The notes under the pieces were generated by a model. The model was given only the letters and a program-made list of their open reading frames with translations. It had not been told where the DNA came from and made no database searches. 64,000 nt of DNA from Chitinivorax sp. B (GTDB taxonomy: Bacteria; Pseudomonadota; Gammaproteobacteria; Burkholderiales; SCOH01): positions 62,001-126,000 of the forward strand of contig NZ_SCOH01000005.1 of the NCBI RefSeq assembly GCF_005503445.1, in the 5' to 3' direction. Every line of letters begins with the position of its first letter. Position 1 is the stretch's first letter. The translations under genes and the position numbers were made by a program. Shown piece after piece: positions 53,705 through 62,456 of this stretch.

Positions 53705-55171
53705 TTATCCCGCGCCACCCGATACACGCTTATCCTCATTACTCAGCCTACCGTACAACGTGGTTCGGTTGATCCCCAGCAACTTTGCTGCCTGGCTGAC
53801 ATTGCCACCGGCCAGCTTCATGGCTGCATCGATATAGCAGCGTTCCCACTCCTTCAGCATTTTGTCCAAATGAAAATCCGGATGGCGCTGTAATTCCTTC
53901 ATGGCTTGCTGTAGCTGACTGGACAGCACCTGCGCATGTGAACCGGAAACAGGTTGAGGATCAGGTGGCGGCGATGTCAGTTCGAATTCCGGCAACAGTT
54001 CTGCTTGATTTAACGTTCTGCCGGGATAGCGGGCAATCAATCGAATAACGATGTTACGCAATTCCCGCACATTACCTGGGAAGGAATAATCCAGCCACGC
54101 CTGCTTGCATTCGTCCGATAATTCAAAAGGTGGCATCCCAGCCTGCTCGGCATATCGCTCTCGGAAATGGGCCATCAACAATAGTTTGTCTGGCCCCAGT
54201 GTTCGCAAGGTTGGCATTTCAATGGTAAACACGCTCAAGCGGTGGTAAAGATCCACCCGAAACCGCCCATGACGCGATTCCTCGCGTAAGTCGCGATTGG
54301 TCGCCGCCAGAACGCGTGCTCGGTTGAATCGAGGCTGCGTCTCGCCTACCCGTTGAAAATCTCCAGTCTCCAACACACGCAACAATTTGGCTTGCAGCTC
54401 CATCGGCAATTCGCCGATTTCGTCCAGAAACAACGTACCCTCGCCCGCCCCCTCAAAAAAACCGGCCTTGCCACCGATAGCCCCCGTAAAAGCCCCTTTA
54501 CTATGACCAAACAAGGCTGCCTCAACCAAGCTGGGGGCAATGGCAGCACAGTTGAATACCAGATAAGGCCGATCTGCATGTGTCCCCTGATCATGCAGAC
54601 TACGCGCCACCAGCTCCTTGCCCGTGCCTGATTCGCCGACAACCAGCACCGGGAACGGCGCCGACGCATATTGTCTGATTTGCATCCGCAACTTGCGAAT
54701 GGGCGAGCTATCGCCAATCAGCCCTCCCTCAACCGATGTCTGTTCTGTCGCCTGCTCCCACTGCAGTAGATTGCAACCGCGTTGTAAAGCCGCTTCGATC
54801 AGATCCGGCGCGCACGGTTTGGCAACAAATTCAATCGCCCCCAGAACACGCGCATGACGGGCATGGGCTTCATCATTTTGGCCTGAGAGGACAACAATTT
54901 TCATCTCCGGCGCAAAGGCAAGCAATTCTGTTATCAGACGATAGCCTTCCGTCGGTGAATGTGGATCAGGCGGCAATCCCAAGTCCACCAGTGCCAATGC
55001 GGGTGGAACTGGCATAGCGCGGACAGCGGCCATAGCCGATTCCACGGTGTTGGCCACGGTAACATCAAATCGTCGCCGTAATACAAATTGTAGTGACTCC
55101 GCAATCAATGGATCATCATCCACCAACAGTACAGCCCGATGTGGTAATACTACTGTGCCTGCCTTAGCCAA
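53705..55171 (-). CDS. Sigma-54-dependent response regulator (PrsR/PilR-like)
   Basis: 488 aa from a TTG at 55171 (AGGGAG seven bases upstream); a TTG at 55195 is an alternative. The receiver domain (VLLVDDDPLIAESLQF, phospho-Asp in ALVDLGLP, Lys in FVAKPC) is followed by an AAA+ domain (GESGTGKELVARSLH, the sigma-54 loop GAFTGA, FLDEIGELP) and a Fis-type HTH (GGNVSQAAKLLGINRTTLYG). It most resembles PrsR/NtrC-type activators. It lies just upstream of mshM. The likely partner is the histidine kinase at 37.8 kb and the likely target is the pilin promoter at 37580. Confidence 0.92.
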   Translation of the reverse strand: MAKAGTVVLPHRAVLLVDDDPLIAESLQFVLRRRFDVTVANTVESAMAAVRAMPVPPALALVDLGLPPDPHSPTEGYRLITELLAFAPEMKIVVLSGQNDEAHARHARVLGAIEFVAKPCAPDLIEAALQRGCNLLQWEQATEQTSVEGGLIGDSSPIRKLRMQIRQYASAPFPVLVVGESGTGKELVARSLHDQGTHADRPYLVFNCAAIAPSLVEAALFGHSKGAFTGAIGGKAGFFEGAGEGTLFLDEIGELPMELQAKLLRVLETGDFQRVGETQPRFNRARVLAATNRDLREESRHGRFRVDLYHRLSVFTIEMPTLRTLGPDKLLLMAHFRERYAEQAGMPPFELSDECKQAWLDYSFPGNVRELRNIVIRLIARYPGRTLNQAELLPEFELTSPPPDPQPVSGSHAQVLSSQLQQAMKELQRHPDFHLDKMLKEWERCYIDAAMKLAGGNVSQAAKLLGINRTTLYGRLSNEDKRVSGGAG

Positions 55172-55195
55172 TCCTCCACTCCCTGCTGGATACAA

Positions 55196-55690
55196 GCATA
55201 TTCCGCATCAATTGACGCGCTGACAGATGGGAACCAATACCGATGGTGCAGTCCAATCCACGATAAACACACCATGACACCTTGCATACACAAACTCAGT
55301 ATAGGTAGTGGAAAAATAGAACCAACCATGGCCCCGTATTGAACAAACCTATCGGTCGTCAGGCTTGGTTCATCAAACATTGCTGAAAATGGATACCCGG
55401 AAAAATGTAACTGCTTGAATTGGCCGGCGTGTCATTGGCTTCACTTTTGGCATTCAGGAACACCAGCATGCGTTGACAGATGCAGCTTGTGTTAAATAGA
55501 CATGATTGGAATGCAATCTTGATTACAGCCATGCCAGCCAAGTATCCATAATGGAAATGGCATGTCATATGACACCGAAGAAATAGAGTTAACACTCAAA
55601 TTATTGTTGCATTAATACAACGAATTTCAAGTATTGTTGTGTATCAATATTGCAATGCGACATACTTACTTTAAAATCATGGAATTTTGA
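55196..55690. other. Intergenic region before mla
   Basis: No gene is supported in these ~495 bases; short minus-strand frames (55150-55380, 55359-55595) show no motif. The last ~100 bases (55590-55690) are A+T-rich and probably hold the mla promoter. Confidence 0.55.
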
Positions 55691-56518
55691 TTGGGTTCAG
55701 TTGTGTCCGCCGAAAATCTGGTCGAACTCGACCATGTCACATTTGCCTACGACAAGCGCCGTGTCATCTTGCGTGACATCAGCCTGCGCATTCCGAAAGG
55801 CAAGGTTGTAGCCATCATGGGCGGATCGGGATGCGGCAAGACCACCATCCTTCGCCTGATTGGTGGCCAGATCAAACCCAGCAAAGGCAACGTCAAGGTT
55901 GCCGATCAGGTGGTGCATGAGCTACCTGAAGACGGTCTTTACCAGTTGCGCCGCAAAATGGGCATGTTGTTCCAGTTTGGCGCACTGTTCACCGATATGT
56001 CCGTTTTTGACAATGTCGCCTTTCAGATGCGCGAGCATACCGATTTGCCAGAAGAACTGATCCGCGATCTGGTATTAATGAAACTGCATGCAGTTGGATT
56101 ACGTGGTGCACACAAGCTCAAGCCATCTGAATTGTCCGGCGGGATGGCTCGCCGTGTTGCGTTGGCCCGAGCCATTGCGCTTGACCCTATGCTGATGATG
56201 TATGACGAACCATTTGCCGGCCTTGACCCCATTTCACTTGGGGTGGTTGGTCAGTTGATTCGCAAATTGAATGATGCGCTGGGTGCCACGTCTATTCTGG
56301 TGACGCATGATGTGCAGGAATCATTGCAGATTGTCGATTACGTTTACTTCGTATCAGAAGGTACGATTGTTGCCGAAGGCACCGCACAGGAAATCCGTGC
56401 CTCCAAAATGGATTTCGTCAAACAGTTCGTCAACGGCGAACCGGATGGCCCGGTTCCGTTCCACTACCCCGCGCCTGATTACAGTGCCGATCTACTAGAG
56501 GGGGTGAAACGTGCTTGA
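55691..56518 (+). CDS. mlaF: Phospholipid ABC transporter ATPase MlaF
   Basis: 275 aa from a TTG; the GTG at 55703 is an alternative start. Walker A GGSGCGKTTILRLIGG, signature LSGGMARRVALARAIALDP, Walker B MMYDEPFAGLDPIS and the switch His VTHDVQES are intact. It powers phospholipid traffic with MlaE, D and B. The chain ends just inside mlaE, with an 8-base overlap. Confidence 0.96.
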   Translation: MGSVVSAENLVELDHVTFAYDKRRVILRDISLRIPKGKVVAIMGGSGCGKTTILRLIGGQIKPSKGNVKVADQVVHELPEDGLYQLRRKMGMLFQFGALFTDMSVFDNVAFQMREHTDLPEELIRDLVLMKLHAVGLRGAHKLKPSELSGGMARRVALARAIALDPMLMMYDEPFAGLDPISLGVVGQLIRKLNDALGATSILVTHDVQESLQIVDYVYFVSEGTIVAEGTAQEIRASKMDFVKQFVNGEPDGPVPFHYPAPDYSADLLEGVKRA

Positions 56519-57305
56519 TCAGATTGCAGCTGGTTTTCGATTGGTAGGTCGTAAAGTCATCAATGGAATATGGCGACTAGGTTTTATCACCCGCTTCCTG
56601 TTTGCCATTCTGATGTACTCAGGTACCAGTTTCCGCCGTTTTGGCCTGACCATTCGGGAAATCTACTTCGCTGGTGTCCTGAGTCTGATCATCATTCTGA
56701 TCTCGGGATTGTTCGTTGGCATGGTACTGGGTCTGCAGGGTTACGACACACTGCAACGCTATGGCTCATCAGATGCGCTCGGTGTCCTGGTTGCCCTGTC
56801 GTTGACGCGCGAACTGGGCCCGGTAATTGCGGCGCTGCTGTTTGCAAGCCGTGCGGGCAGTGCAATGACTGCAGAGATCGGCCTAATGAAAACCACCGAG
56901 CAGCTTGCGGCCATGGAAATGATGGCCGTCAACCCGATTGCACGAGTGGTCGCACCACGCTTCTGGGCCGGTGTGCTATCCATGCCATTGCTTGCCGCCA
57001 TGTTCTCGGCGATGGGCGTACTGGGTGGTTATCTGGTCGGTGTCCGCTTGATTGGTGTTGACGATGGTGCGTTCTGGTCTCAGATGCAATCAGCAGTCGA
57101 TTTCCGCTTCGACATTGTCAACGGCATCATCAAAAGTGTGGTGTTCGGCATTGCCATCACCCTGATTTCAGTGTTTGAAGGTTACGATGCACCGCCAACC
57201 GCGGAGGGCGTCTCTGGCGCCACCACCCGTACCGTGGTGACGTCTTCGCTGGTGATCCTGGCGCTGGATTTCGTGCTCACCGCGTTCATGTTCAAAGGGA
57301 TTTAA
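56511..57305 (+). CDS. mlaE: Phospholipid ABC transporter permease MlaE
   Basis: 264 aa from a GTG that overlaps the mlaF stop. Polytopic; the family core ALGVLVALSLTRELGPVIAA, AGSAMTAEIGLMKTTEQLAA and MMAVNPIARVVAPRFWAGVL is fully conserved, as is FEGYDAPPTAEGVSGATTRT near the end. It directly abuts mlaD. Confidence 0.97.
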   Translation: MLDQIAAGFRLVGRKVINGIWRLGFITRFLFAILMYSGTSFRRFGLTIREIYFAGVLSLIIILISGLFVGMVLGLQGYDTLQRYGSSDALGVLVALSLTRELGPVIAALLFASRAGSAMTAEIGLMKTTEQLAAMEMMAVNPIARVVAPRFWAGVLSMPLLAAMFSAMGVLGGYLVGVRLIGVDDGAFWSQMQSAVDFRFDIVNGIIKSVVFGIAITLISVFEGYDAPPTAEGVSGATTRTVVTSSLVILALDFVLTAFMFKGI

Positions 57306-57815
57306 ATGAACCGTACTACCATCGACCTATGGGTCGGCATATTCGTCACACTAGGCATTGCCGCAGTGATCTTTCTCGCACTCAAGGTAGGGAATCTGAG
57401 CACCTCTTTCAACAGTGAACAGACCTATACCATTACCGCTAATTTCGACAACATCGGCGGACTGAAGGCACGCGCCCCAGTACGGAGTGCCGGTGTAGTA
57501 GTGGGCCGCGTGACCAGTGTACAGTTCGACACCAAACAATATGTTGCAGTCGTCACCATGAATATCGACGAACGTTATCCTTTCTCCAAAGACACATCAG
57601 CAGCCATCTTGACCTCCGGTCTGCTTGGGGAACAATACATTGGCCTGAAAACAGGTGGCGATGAGGACAATCTGAAAAATGGCGACCGCCTCACCATTAC
57701 GCAATCCGCTGTTGTATTGGAAGACCTGATTGGACGATTCCTGTTCAGCTCGGCAGAAAAGTCTGCCAGTCAACCCGCAGCCAGCAATCCCCCTGCTGCA
57801 ACGGCGACCGAATAA
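57306..57815 (+). CDS. mlaD: Lipid-transport MCE-domain protein MlaD
   Basis: 169 aa. One N-terminal membrane helix (DLWVGIFVTLGIAAVIFLAL) anchors a single MCE domain (NIGGLKARAPVRSAGVVVGR, ILTSGLLGEQYIGLKTGGDE). MlaD hexamers form the periplasmic pore. A Pro/Ala tail follows. The gap to mlaC is 42 bases. Confidence 0.96.
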   Translation: MNRTTIDLWVGIFVTLGIAAVIFLALKVGNLSTSFNSEQTYTITANFDNIGGLKARAPVRSAGVVVGRVTSVQFDTKQYVAVVTMNIDERYPFSKDTSAAILTSGLLGEQYIGLKTGGDEDNLKNGDRLTITQSAVVLEDLIGRFLFSSAEKSASQPAASNPPAATATE

Positions 57816-57857
57816 TCCGTCGTTAATAACGATAAGACAACAAATGCTGGAGTCGAC

Positions 57858-58448
57858 ATGAAAAAGTTAATCAGTTTATGCGTACTTGGCTTGGCTTTGC
57901 TAGCTGGTAGTGTACGTGCGAACGATGCAGAAACCTTGGTTCGCAATACCTCCAATGATGTATTGGAGATGATGAAAAAGGAAAAGAACGACAAGAAACT
58001 GCGCGAACAGATTGAACAACGCGTTCTACCCTATTTCGATTTTTCGCGCATGACCGGCCTGGCAGTGGGTTTGCCCTGGCGCAGTGCCAGTGATCAGCAA
58101 AAATCTCAGTTGACTGATGAATTCAAGACCTTGCTGATTCGTACTTATTCATCCACGCTGACTTCTTATAAAGTACAAGCCATCGAAGTCAAACCCGTTA
58201 GAGCCGATGCCAATGCTAATGATGTCACCGTCCTGACTGATGTATCAGTATCGGGGCAACAACCTGTCGCCATCAATTACAAGTTGCGCAAGGTCGAACA
58301 GAATTGGCGCGTCTATGATGTCGTGGTCGGTGGGGTCAGTCTGGTCACCAATTATCGTGGCAGCTTTGGCGACACCATCAAGCAAAGCGGTATCGACGGC
58401 TTGGTCAAGTCGCTGAAAGACAAGAACACTGCCAACGCCGGCAAGTGA
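57858..58448 (+). CDS. mlaC: Periplasmic phospholipid-binding protein MlaC
   Basis: 196 aa with a signal peptide (MKKLISLCVLGLALLAGSVRA). The MlaC/Ttg2D fold is seen in VLPYFDFSRMTGLAVGLPWR, LTDEFKTLLIRTYSSTL and WRVYDVVVGGVSLVTNYRGSF. It shuttles phospholipids between MlaA and MlaFEDB. Confidence 0.96.
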   Translation: MKKLISLCVLGLALLAGSVRANDAETLVRNTSNDVLEMMKKEKNDKKLREQIEQRVLPYFDFSRMTGLAVGLPWRSASDQQKSQLTDEFKTLLIRTYSSTLTSYKVQAIEVKPVRADANANDVTVLTDVSVSGQQPVAINYKLRKVEQNWRVYDVVVGGVSLVTNYRGSFGDTIKQSGIDGLVKSLKDKNTANAGK

Positions 58449-58458
58449 CAGGATCATT

Positions 58459-58737
58459 ATGCGCATTCCCTTATCAGGTAGCCTGACTTACCGTGAAGCA
58501 GTTGACGTGCTGGATCGCATTGCCGCACAGTTGACCGCACCAGAAACCATTCTGGACATGAGCGGTGTTGACGATGTCGATTCCAGTGCCGTTGCACTGC
58601 TATTGGCGTGGGCACGTCGAGCCAGAGAACAATCGATTTCCATTCGATGCGAACAGGCGCCGGACAACGTATTGTCGCTGGCCGCTCTGTATGGGGCCGA
58701 TGGTCTGCTCGCACTCTCTGGCAGACAAACCAGCTGA
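58459..58737 (+). CDS. mlaB: STAS-domain protein MlaB
   Basis: 92 aa. A single STAS domain: ETILDMSGVDDVDSSAVALL is the nucleotide-site segment with the regulatory Ser. MlaB binds MlaF and activates the ATPase. It lies 10 bases after mlaC and is followed by a hairpin (58742-58770). Confidence 0.92.
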   Translation: MRIPLSGSLTYREAVDVLDRIAAQLTAPETILDMSGVDDVDSSAVALLLAWARRAREQSISIRCEQAPDNVLSLAALYGADGLLALSGRQTS

Positions 58738-58741
58738 GCAA

Positions 58742-58770
58742 GTGGGCGCGGAGTGATTGGCTGCGCCCAC
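58742..58770 (+). terminator. Hairpin after mlaB
   Basis: GTGGGCGC and GCGCCCAC pair as an 8-bp GC-rich stem with a 13-nt loop. No T-run follows, so it may only reduce read-through into mlaA. Confidence 0.45.
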
Positions 58771-59000
58771 CAGTCCTGGCACTTAGGTTAACGACAACAA
58801 TTTATCCTCACTCGACAACCGAGACGTGACCTGCAGAAAAGCAAAGAAAACAGCACCTACTTGTCAGCACATGACCGTCTGATGTTATACCTCGCGCCCT
58901 TGCGTGTTCAGCAGTCAAGGCTTGTCGAGGCCCTTAAACTTGGCATTTCCATTCGCCGGACGAATAATGACATTACGCCCCGGCCGTTTCAGGTACGAAC

Positions 59001-59786
59001 ATGCGTTATCCCTTTATGTTGTTGTTCAGCGTCCTTGTTCTGGTATTGACGGGCTGTGCCAGTGCTCCTGACAAACGCGATCCACTGGAGCCGTTCAACC
59101 GCAAGGTGTACTCGTTTAATGAGCATGCCGATCGCATGGTTGTCAAACCCGTTGCAGAAACCTACACCACGGTCATTCCCAGTCCGGTTAGAACAGGCAT
59201 ACACAACTTCCTTGGCAACCTGAAGGAAGTTACCTACTTTATCAACAACATGCTGCAAGGTAAGGTAGAAGGTGCGTTGATCAGCATGGGCCGCTTTACC
59301 TTCAACTCAACACTGGGGCTGGGTGGCCTGATCGATATCATGACCCCGGGTGGCTTCCCCGTACAACCTGAAGACTTCGGCCAAACGCTGGGTAAATGGG
59401 GTGTTGGAACCGGTCCCTATGTAATGCTGCCCTTACTTGGGCCATCCACAGTACGTGATGCCAGTGGCTTGTTAGTCGATACCGCCACCCATATCAATGC
59501 CCCTGCCCGTGAACCAGCTGCACGTTATGGCATTGTTGGCTTGAACATTGTCGATAAGCGTGTAGAACTACTGGGCGCAAGCAATTTATTGGATTCCGCG
59601 GCACTGGATCCATATGTGTTCCTGCGTGATGCCTATCTGCAAAAACGGTTGGCTGAAATCTATGACGGGAACCCGCCAGTAACGATCGACCCTGAAGATC
59701 CGTTTGCAGATGAAAACAAAACGGAAGACAAGCCAACAACAAGCGAGCCAACAACCTCAGTCACACCGATGCCGGTAGGTAGCTGA
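59001..59786 (+). CDS. mlaA: Outer-membrane lipoprotein MlaA (VacJ)
   Basis: 261 aa. The lipobox is LTGC (VLVLTGCASAPDK). The VacJ core DPLEPFNRKVYSFNEHADRM, ALISMGRFTFNSTLGLGGLI, DFGQTLGKWGVGTGPYVMLP and GPSTVRDASGLLVD is complete. It removes phospholipid from the outer leaflet and passes it to MlaC. Here it sits 263 bases after mlaB, beyond a hairpin, so it may have its own promoter. Confidence 0.96.
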   Translation: MRYPFMLLFSVLVLVLTGCASAPDKRDPLEPFNRKVYSFNEHADRMVVKPVAETYTTVIPSPVRTGIHNFLGNLKEVTYFINNMLQGKVEGALISMGRFTFNSTLGLGGLIDIMTPGGFPVQPEDFGQTLGKWGVGTGPYVMLPLLGPSTVRDASGLLVDTATHINAPAREPAARYGIVGLNIVDKRVELLGASNLLDSAALDPYVFLRDAYLQKRLAEIYDGNPPVTIDPEDPFADENKTEDKPTTSEPTTSVTPMPVGS

Positions 59787-60249
59787 TACATCATCACCAG
59801 ATACACTACCAGTTGAACCACCGGCAGCAGAAACACCTGCCAATCCACAACAATAAGTAGCAATAAACCAGCTTGGGCACACGCCCTGGCTGGTGTCATG
59901 CAATCAAGTCTGACCCATACACAGCGTTACTGCGCTGGGTCGATTTCTTCAGTTGGCAAAAAAGAAAGGGAGCGTTGCGCGGCCCCCACGACCGACACAA
60001 CCTCCCGACGACAACGCATCTGCTGCGTTATTGGTTTGAATGTTAACCTGAATCGGCCCACATTCGAACAAGCCCAAATCACCAAGCCATGGCACTTGGC
60101 AGCATTTGATCTTGTCTTTGTTATCCAGTTTGACAGCCTGACTGGGGTTCAATTGACAATCTTATGAATCACAGATTGTCTTGTTCGATACCACTGCGCT
60201 GGTTCAACACTTTGCTTCCAGCACAATTCAAATTCATCCACATCGTGGC
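59787..60249. other. Intergenic region after mlaA
   Basis: No convincing gene. A hairpin at 59867-59894 (ACCAGC/GCTGGT outer, GGGC/GCCC inner) may end mlaA transcription although no T-run follows. An 8-bp inverted repeat GACAATCT/AGATTGTC lies at 60155-60180. Two overlapping frames (59898-60167 plus, 59949-60152 minus) lack ribosome binding sites and motifs. Confidence 0.5.
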
Positions 60250-60471
60250 TTATGCTGCCAAACGTGCGTTGTGGCCCAGTTCCGGTTGTTCACGCAACCA
60301 AGCATAGGCTGCATCCACCGTTGGAAAACGGCTACGCTTTGCCACCACATCCAGATGGCTACCGCGTTCACGCAATACTTCAGCACGCAATACGCTACCC
60401 AGCGAATACACGCGGCCGATATAGTTTCCCCCGAGGGCCGGGGCTTCAAGGACGATCAGATTGTTTTCCAT
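60250..60471 (-). CDS. Small hypothetical protein
   Basis: 73 aa from MENNLIVLEAPALGGNYIGR, with GGGGAA before the ATG; the frame to 60525 adds 18 residues without support. Soluble, no membrane segment. The end TVDAAYAWLREQPELG resembles an amphipathic helix. No family recognised. Confidence 0.6.
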   Translation of the reverse strand: MENNLIVLEAPALGGNYIGRVYSLGSVLRAEVLRERGSHLDVVAKRSRFPTVDAAYAWLREQPELGHNARLAA

Positions 60472-60658
60472 AGCAGTTCCCCTGGTTGAGGTAATTTGAG
60501 AGACATTGCATTTTGTGCAATGCACAAATATTACTGCGATCCCTACTTAACAATCCATGCGGACAAACCCTGAAACCCTGTCTAGGCTTAGAACTCTAGT
60601 AAAATCAACTTCATACATCAGATAATTCTAATTTTGCTCCGCAACATCATCAGCCCAT

Positions 60659-60687
60659 AAAAAATGCCCTGACAAGCAGGGCATTTT
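60659..60687 (-). terminator. Terminator of hutUH
   Basis: AAAATGCCCTG and CAGGGCATTTT form an 11-bp stem with a 5-nt loop. Read on the minus strand, a run of six T residues follows. It lies ~65 bases after the hutH stop. Confidence 0.88.
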
Positions 60688-60752
60688 GTCATCCATATCG
60701 GGGCAAGCAAGATTCTTGCTGTTCAGGCAGATAGCCCGGTCACCACTATTTC

Positions 60753-62282
60753 TTACAATGACGGCAGCAGGCCATTTGGCAAGAAGCGGTCATAGCCACC
60801 TTGCTGAATCAACAACTTGGCACGTTCAATATCTGGCGCAAAATAACGATCCTTGTCATAGAACGATACGCGTGCGCGCAACAGTGCCTTTGCCTGCTCC
60901 AATTCAACGGAGGTTTTCAAGGGTGCACGGAAATCGATACCTTGGCATGCAGCCAACAGCTCCACCGCCAGAATACCTGCGGTGTTATCCGCCATATCAT
61001 GCAGGCGGCGTGCTGCAAAAGTAGCCATCGACACATGATCTTCCTGATTGGCAGAAGTCGGCAGACTATCGACTGAAGCAGGATGTGCAAGTGTCTTGTT
61101 TTCGGATGCCAATGCAGCAGAGGTCACTTGAGCGATCATAAACCCGGAGTTCACCCCGCCGTTGTCCACCAGGAACGGTGGCAAACCAGATAGCTTGGAG
61201 TCAATCAACAGTGCCATGCGGCGCTCAGACAGCGAGCCGATTTCCGCAATCGCCAATGCCAGATTATCTGCGGCAAACGCGACCGGCTCCGCGTGGAAAT
61301 TGCCACCGGAAATGATGTCGTTATCTTCTGCAAATACCAGTGGGTTATCTGATACTGCATTGGCTTCGGTCAACAAAATCTCGGCCGAGTTACGGATCTG
61401 CGTCAGGCAAGCGCCCATTACCTGCGGTTGACAACGCAAGCTATAAGGATCTTGTACCTTGCCACAATTTTCATGGGAATGTTCAATTTCAGAATGATCC
61501 AGCAGATGACGATACGCCCCCGCTACATCAATTTGGCCGGCATGGCCGCGCACTTGGTGGATACGATCATCAAATGGGCGACGCGAACCTTGAGCAGCCT
61601 CCACTGACAATGCCCCTGTCACCACGCCTGCAGCAAACAGATCTTCAGCAGCGAACAAACCTTCCAATGCAAAGGCAGTACTGGCTTGGGTACCGTTCAA
61701 CAAAGCCAGGCCTTCCTTCGGCGCCAGGGTAATTGGCTCCAACCCGGCCAGCTTCATGCCTGCCGCACCGGACAAGCGCTCCCCATGGAAAGTGACTTCG
61801 CCTTCACCAATCAACACACACGCCATATGCGCCAGTGGTGCCAGATCGCCCGATGCGCCCACCGACCCTTTTTGCGGCACAACAGGATATACCTGTGCAT
61901 TGACCAATTTGATCAACGCCTCGATTACTTCACGACGAATGCCCGAAAAGCCGCGTGCCAGCGAATTGATCTTCAGCACCAGCATCAAACGTACAGTCTC
62001 ATCACGCATACGCCCACCCACACCAGCAGCGTGAGACAGCACGATGGAGCGCTGCAACAGCTCCAGTTCTTCAGTGGCAATACGGGTATTGGCCAGCAGA
62101 CCAAAGCCCGTATTGATGCCGTAGACTACCCGCCCCTCAGACAGAACACGCGATACAGTCGCTGCAGATTCTTCGATGGCAGGGAAGGCTGCCGGGTCCA
62201 GCGTGAATGTGGCTGGGGCACGCCAGATTTGGCGCAGTTCGCTCAAGGTCAGCTGACCTGGTTTCAACAGAAATGCAGTCAT
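60753..62282 (-). CDS. hutH: Histidine ammonia-lyase
   Basis: 509 aa. It turns L-histidine into urocanate and ammonia. The MIO cofactor forms from the Ala-Ser-Gly of [45 protein letters not shown] and [15 protein letters not shown] are conserved active-site segments. It lies downstream of hutU, separated by 174 bases with a 26-bp palindrome. Confidence 0.98.
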   Translation of the reverse strand: MTAFLLKPGQLTLSELRQIWRAPATFTLDPAAFPAIEESAATVSRVLSEGRVVYGINTGFGLLANTRIATEELELLQRSIVLSHAAGVGGRMRDETVRLMLVLKINSLARGFSGIRREVIEALIKLVNAQVYPVVPQKGSVGASGDLAPLAHMACVLIGEGEVTFHGERLSGAAGMKLAGLEPITLAPKEGLALLNGTQASTAFALEGLFAAEDLFAAGVVTGALSVEAAQGSRRPFDDRIHQVRGHAGQIDVAGAYRHLLDHSEIEHSHENCGKVQDPYSLRCQPQVMGACLTQIRNSAEILLTEANAVSDNPLVFAEDNDIISGGNFHAEPVAFAADNLALAIAEIGSLSERRMALLIDSKLSGLPPFLVDNGGVNSGFMIAQVTSAALASENKTLAHPASVDSLPTSANQEDHVSMATFAARRLHDMADNTAGILAVELLAACQGIDFRAPLKTSVELEQAKALLRARVSFYDKDRYFAPDIERAKLLIQQGGYDRFLPNGLLPSL

Positions 62283-62414
62283 TACAGTCTCATCCGATCA
62301 AACGGGCAAAGGTTGCCCGATATACTCATTCTTGGTGCATCCAGCTGTTTCTGATTGCAGCGGTAGATAACCTTTACCAATACAACATCCAGAATCAACC
62401 TGATCAACACCACA

Positions 62415-62440
62415 ATGCCGGTTGAACGTTCAACCGGCAT
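62415..62440. repeat. 26-bp perfect palindrome between hutU and hutH
   Basis: ATGCCGGTTGAAC is followed directly by its own reverse complement. As RNA it forms a GC-rich hairpin 17 bases after the hutU stop. No T-run follows. It may moderate read-through from hutU into hutH or bind a protein. Confidence 0.6.
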
Positions 62441-62456
62441 ACCGCTTAGTGATCAA

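Noticed and set aside
55150-55595. Two short minus-strand frames upstream of the response regulator
   Set aside because: No motifs or ribosome binding sites; one overlaps the regulator start.
60090-60104. TGGCAC...GC resembling a sigma-54 promoter after mlaA
   Set aside because: Only 9 bases separate GG from GC instead of 10, and no supported gene lies directly downstream on that strand.
59949-60152. Minus-strand frame of 67 codons and overlapping plus-strand frame of 89 codons (59898-60167)
   Set aside because: No ribosome binding site, a TTG start for the first, no motif, and the two overlap each other.
60709-60724. AGCAAGATTCTTGCT as another copy of the dispersed repeat end
   Set aside because: It is a short local palindrome; no other block of the repeat is present nearby.
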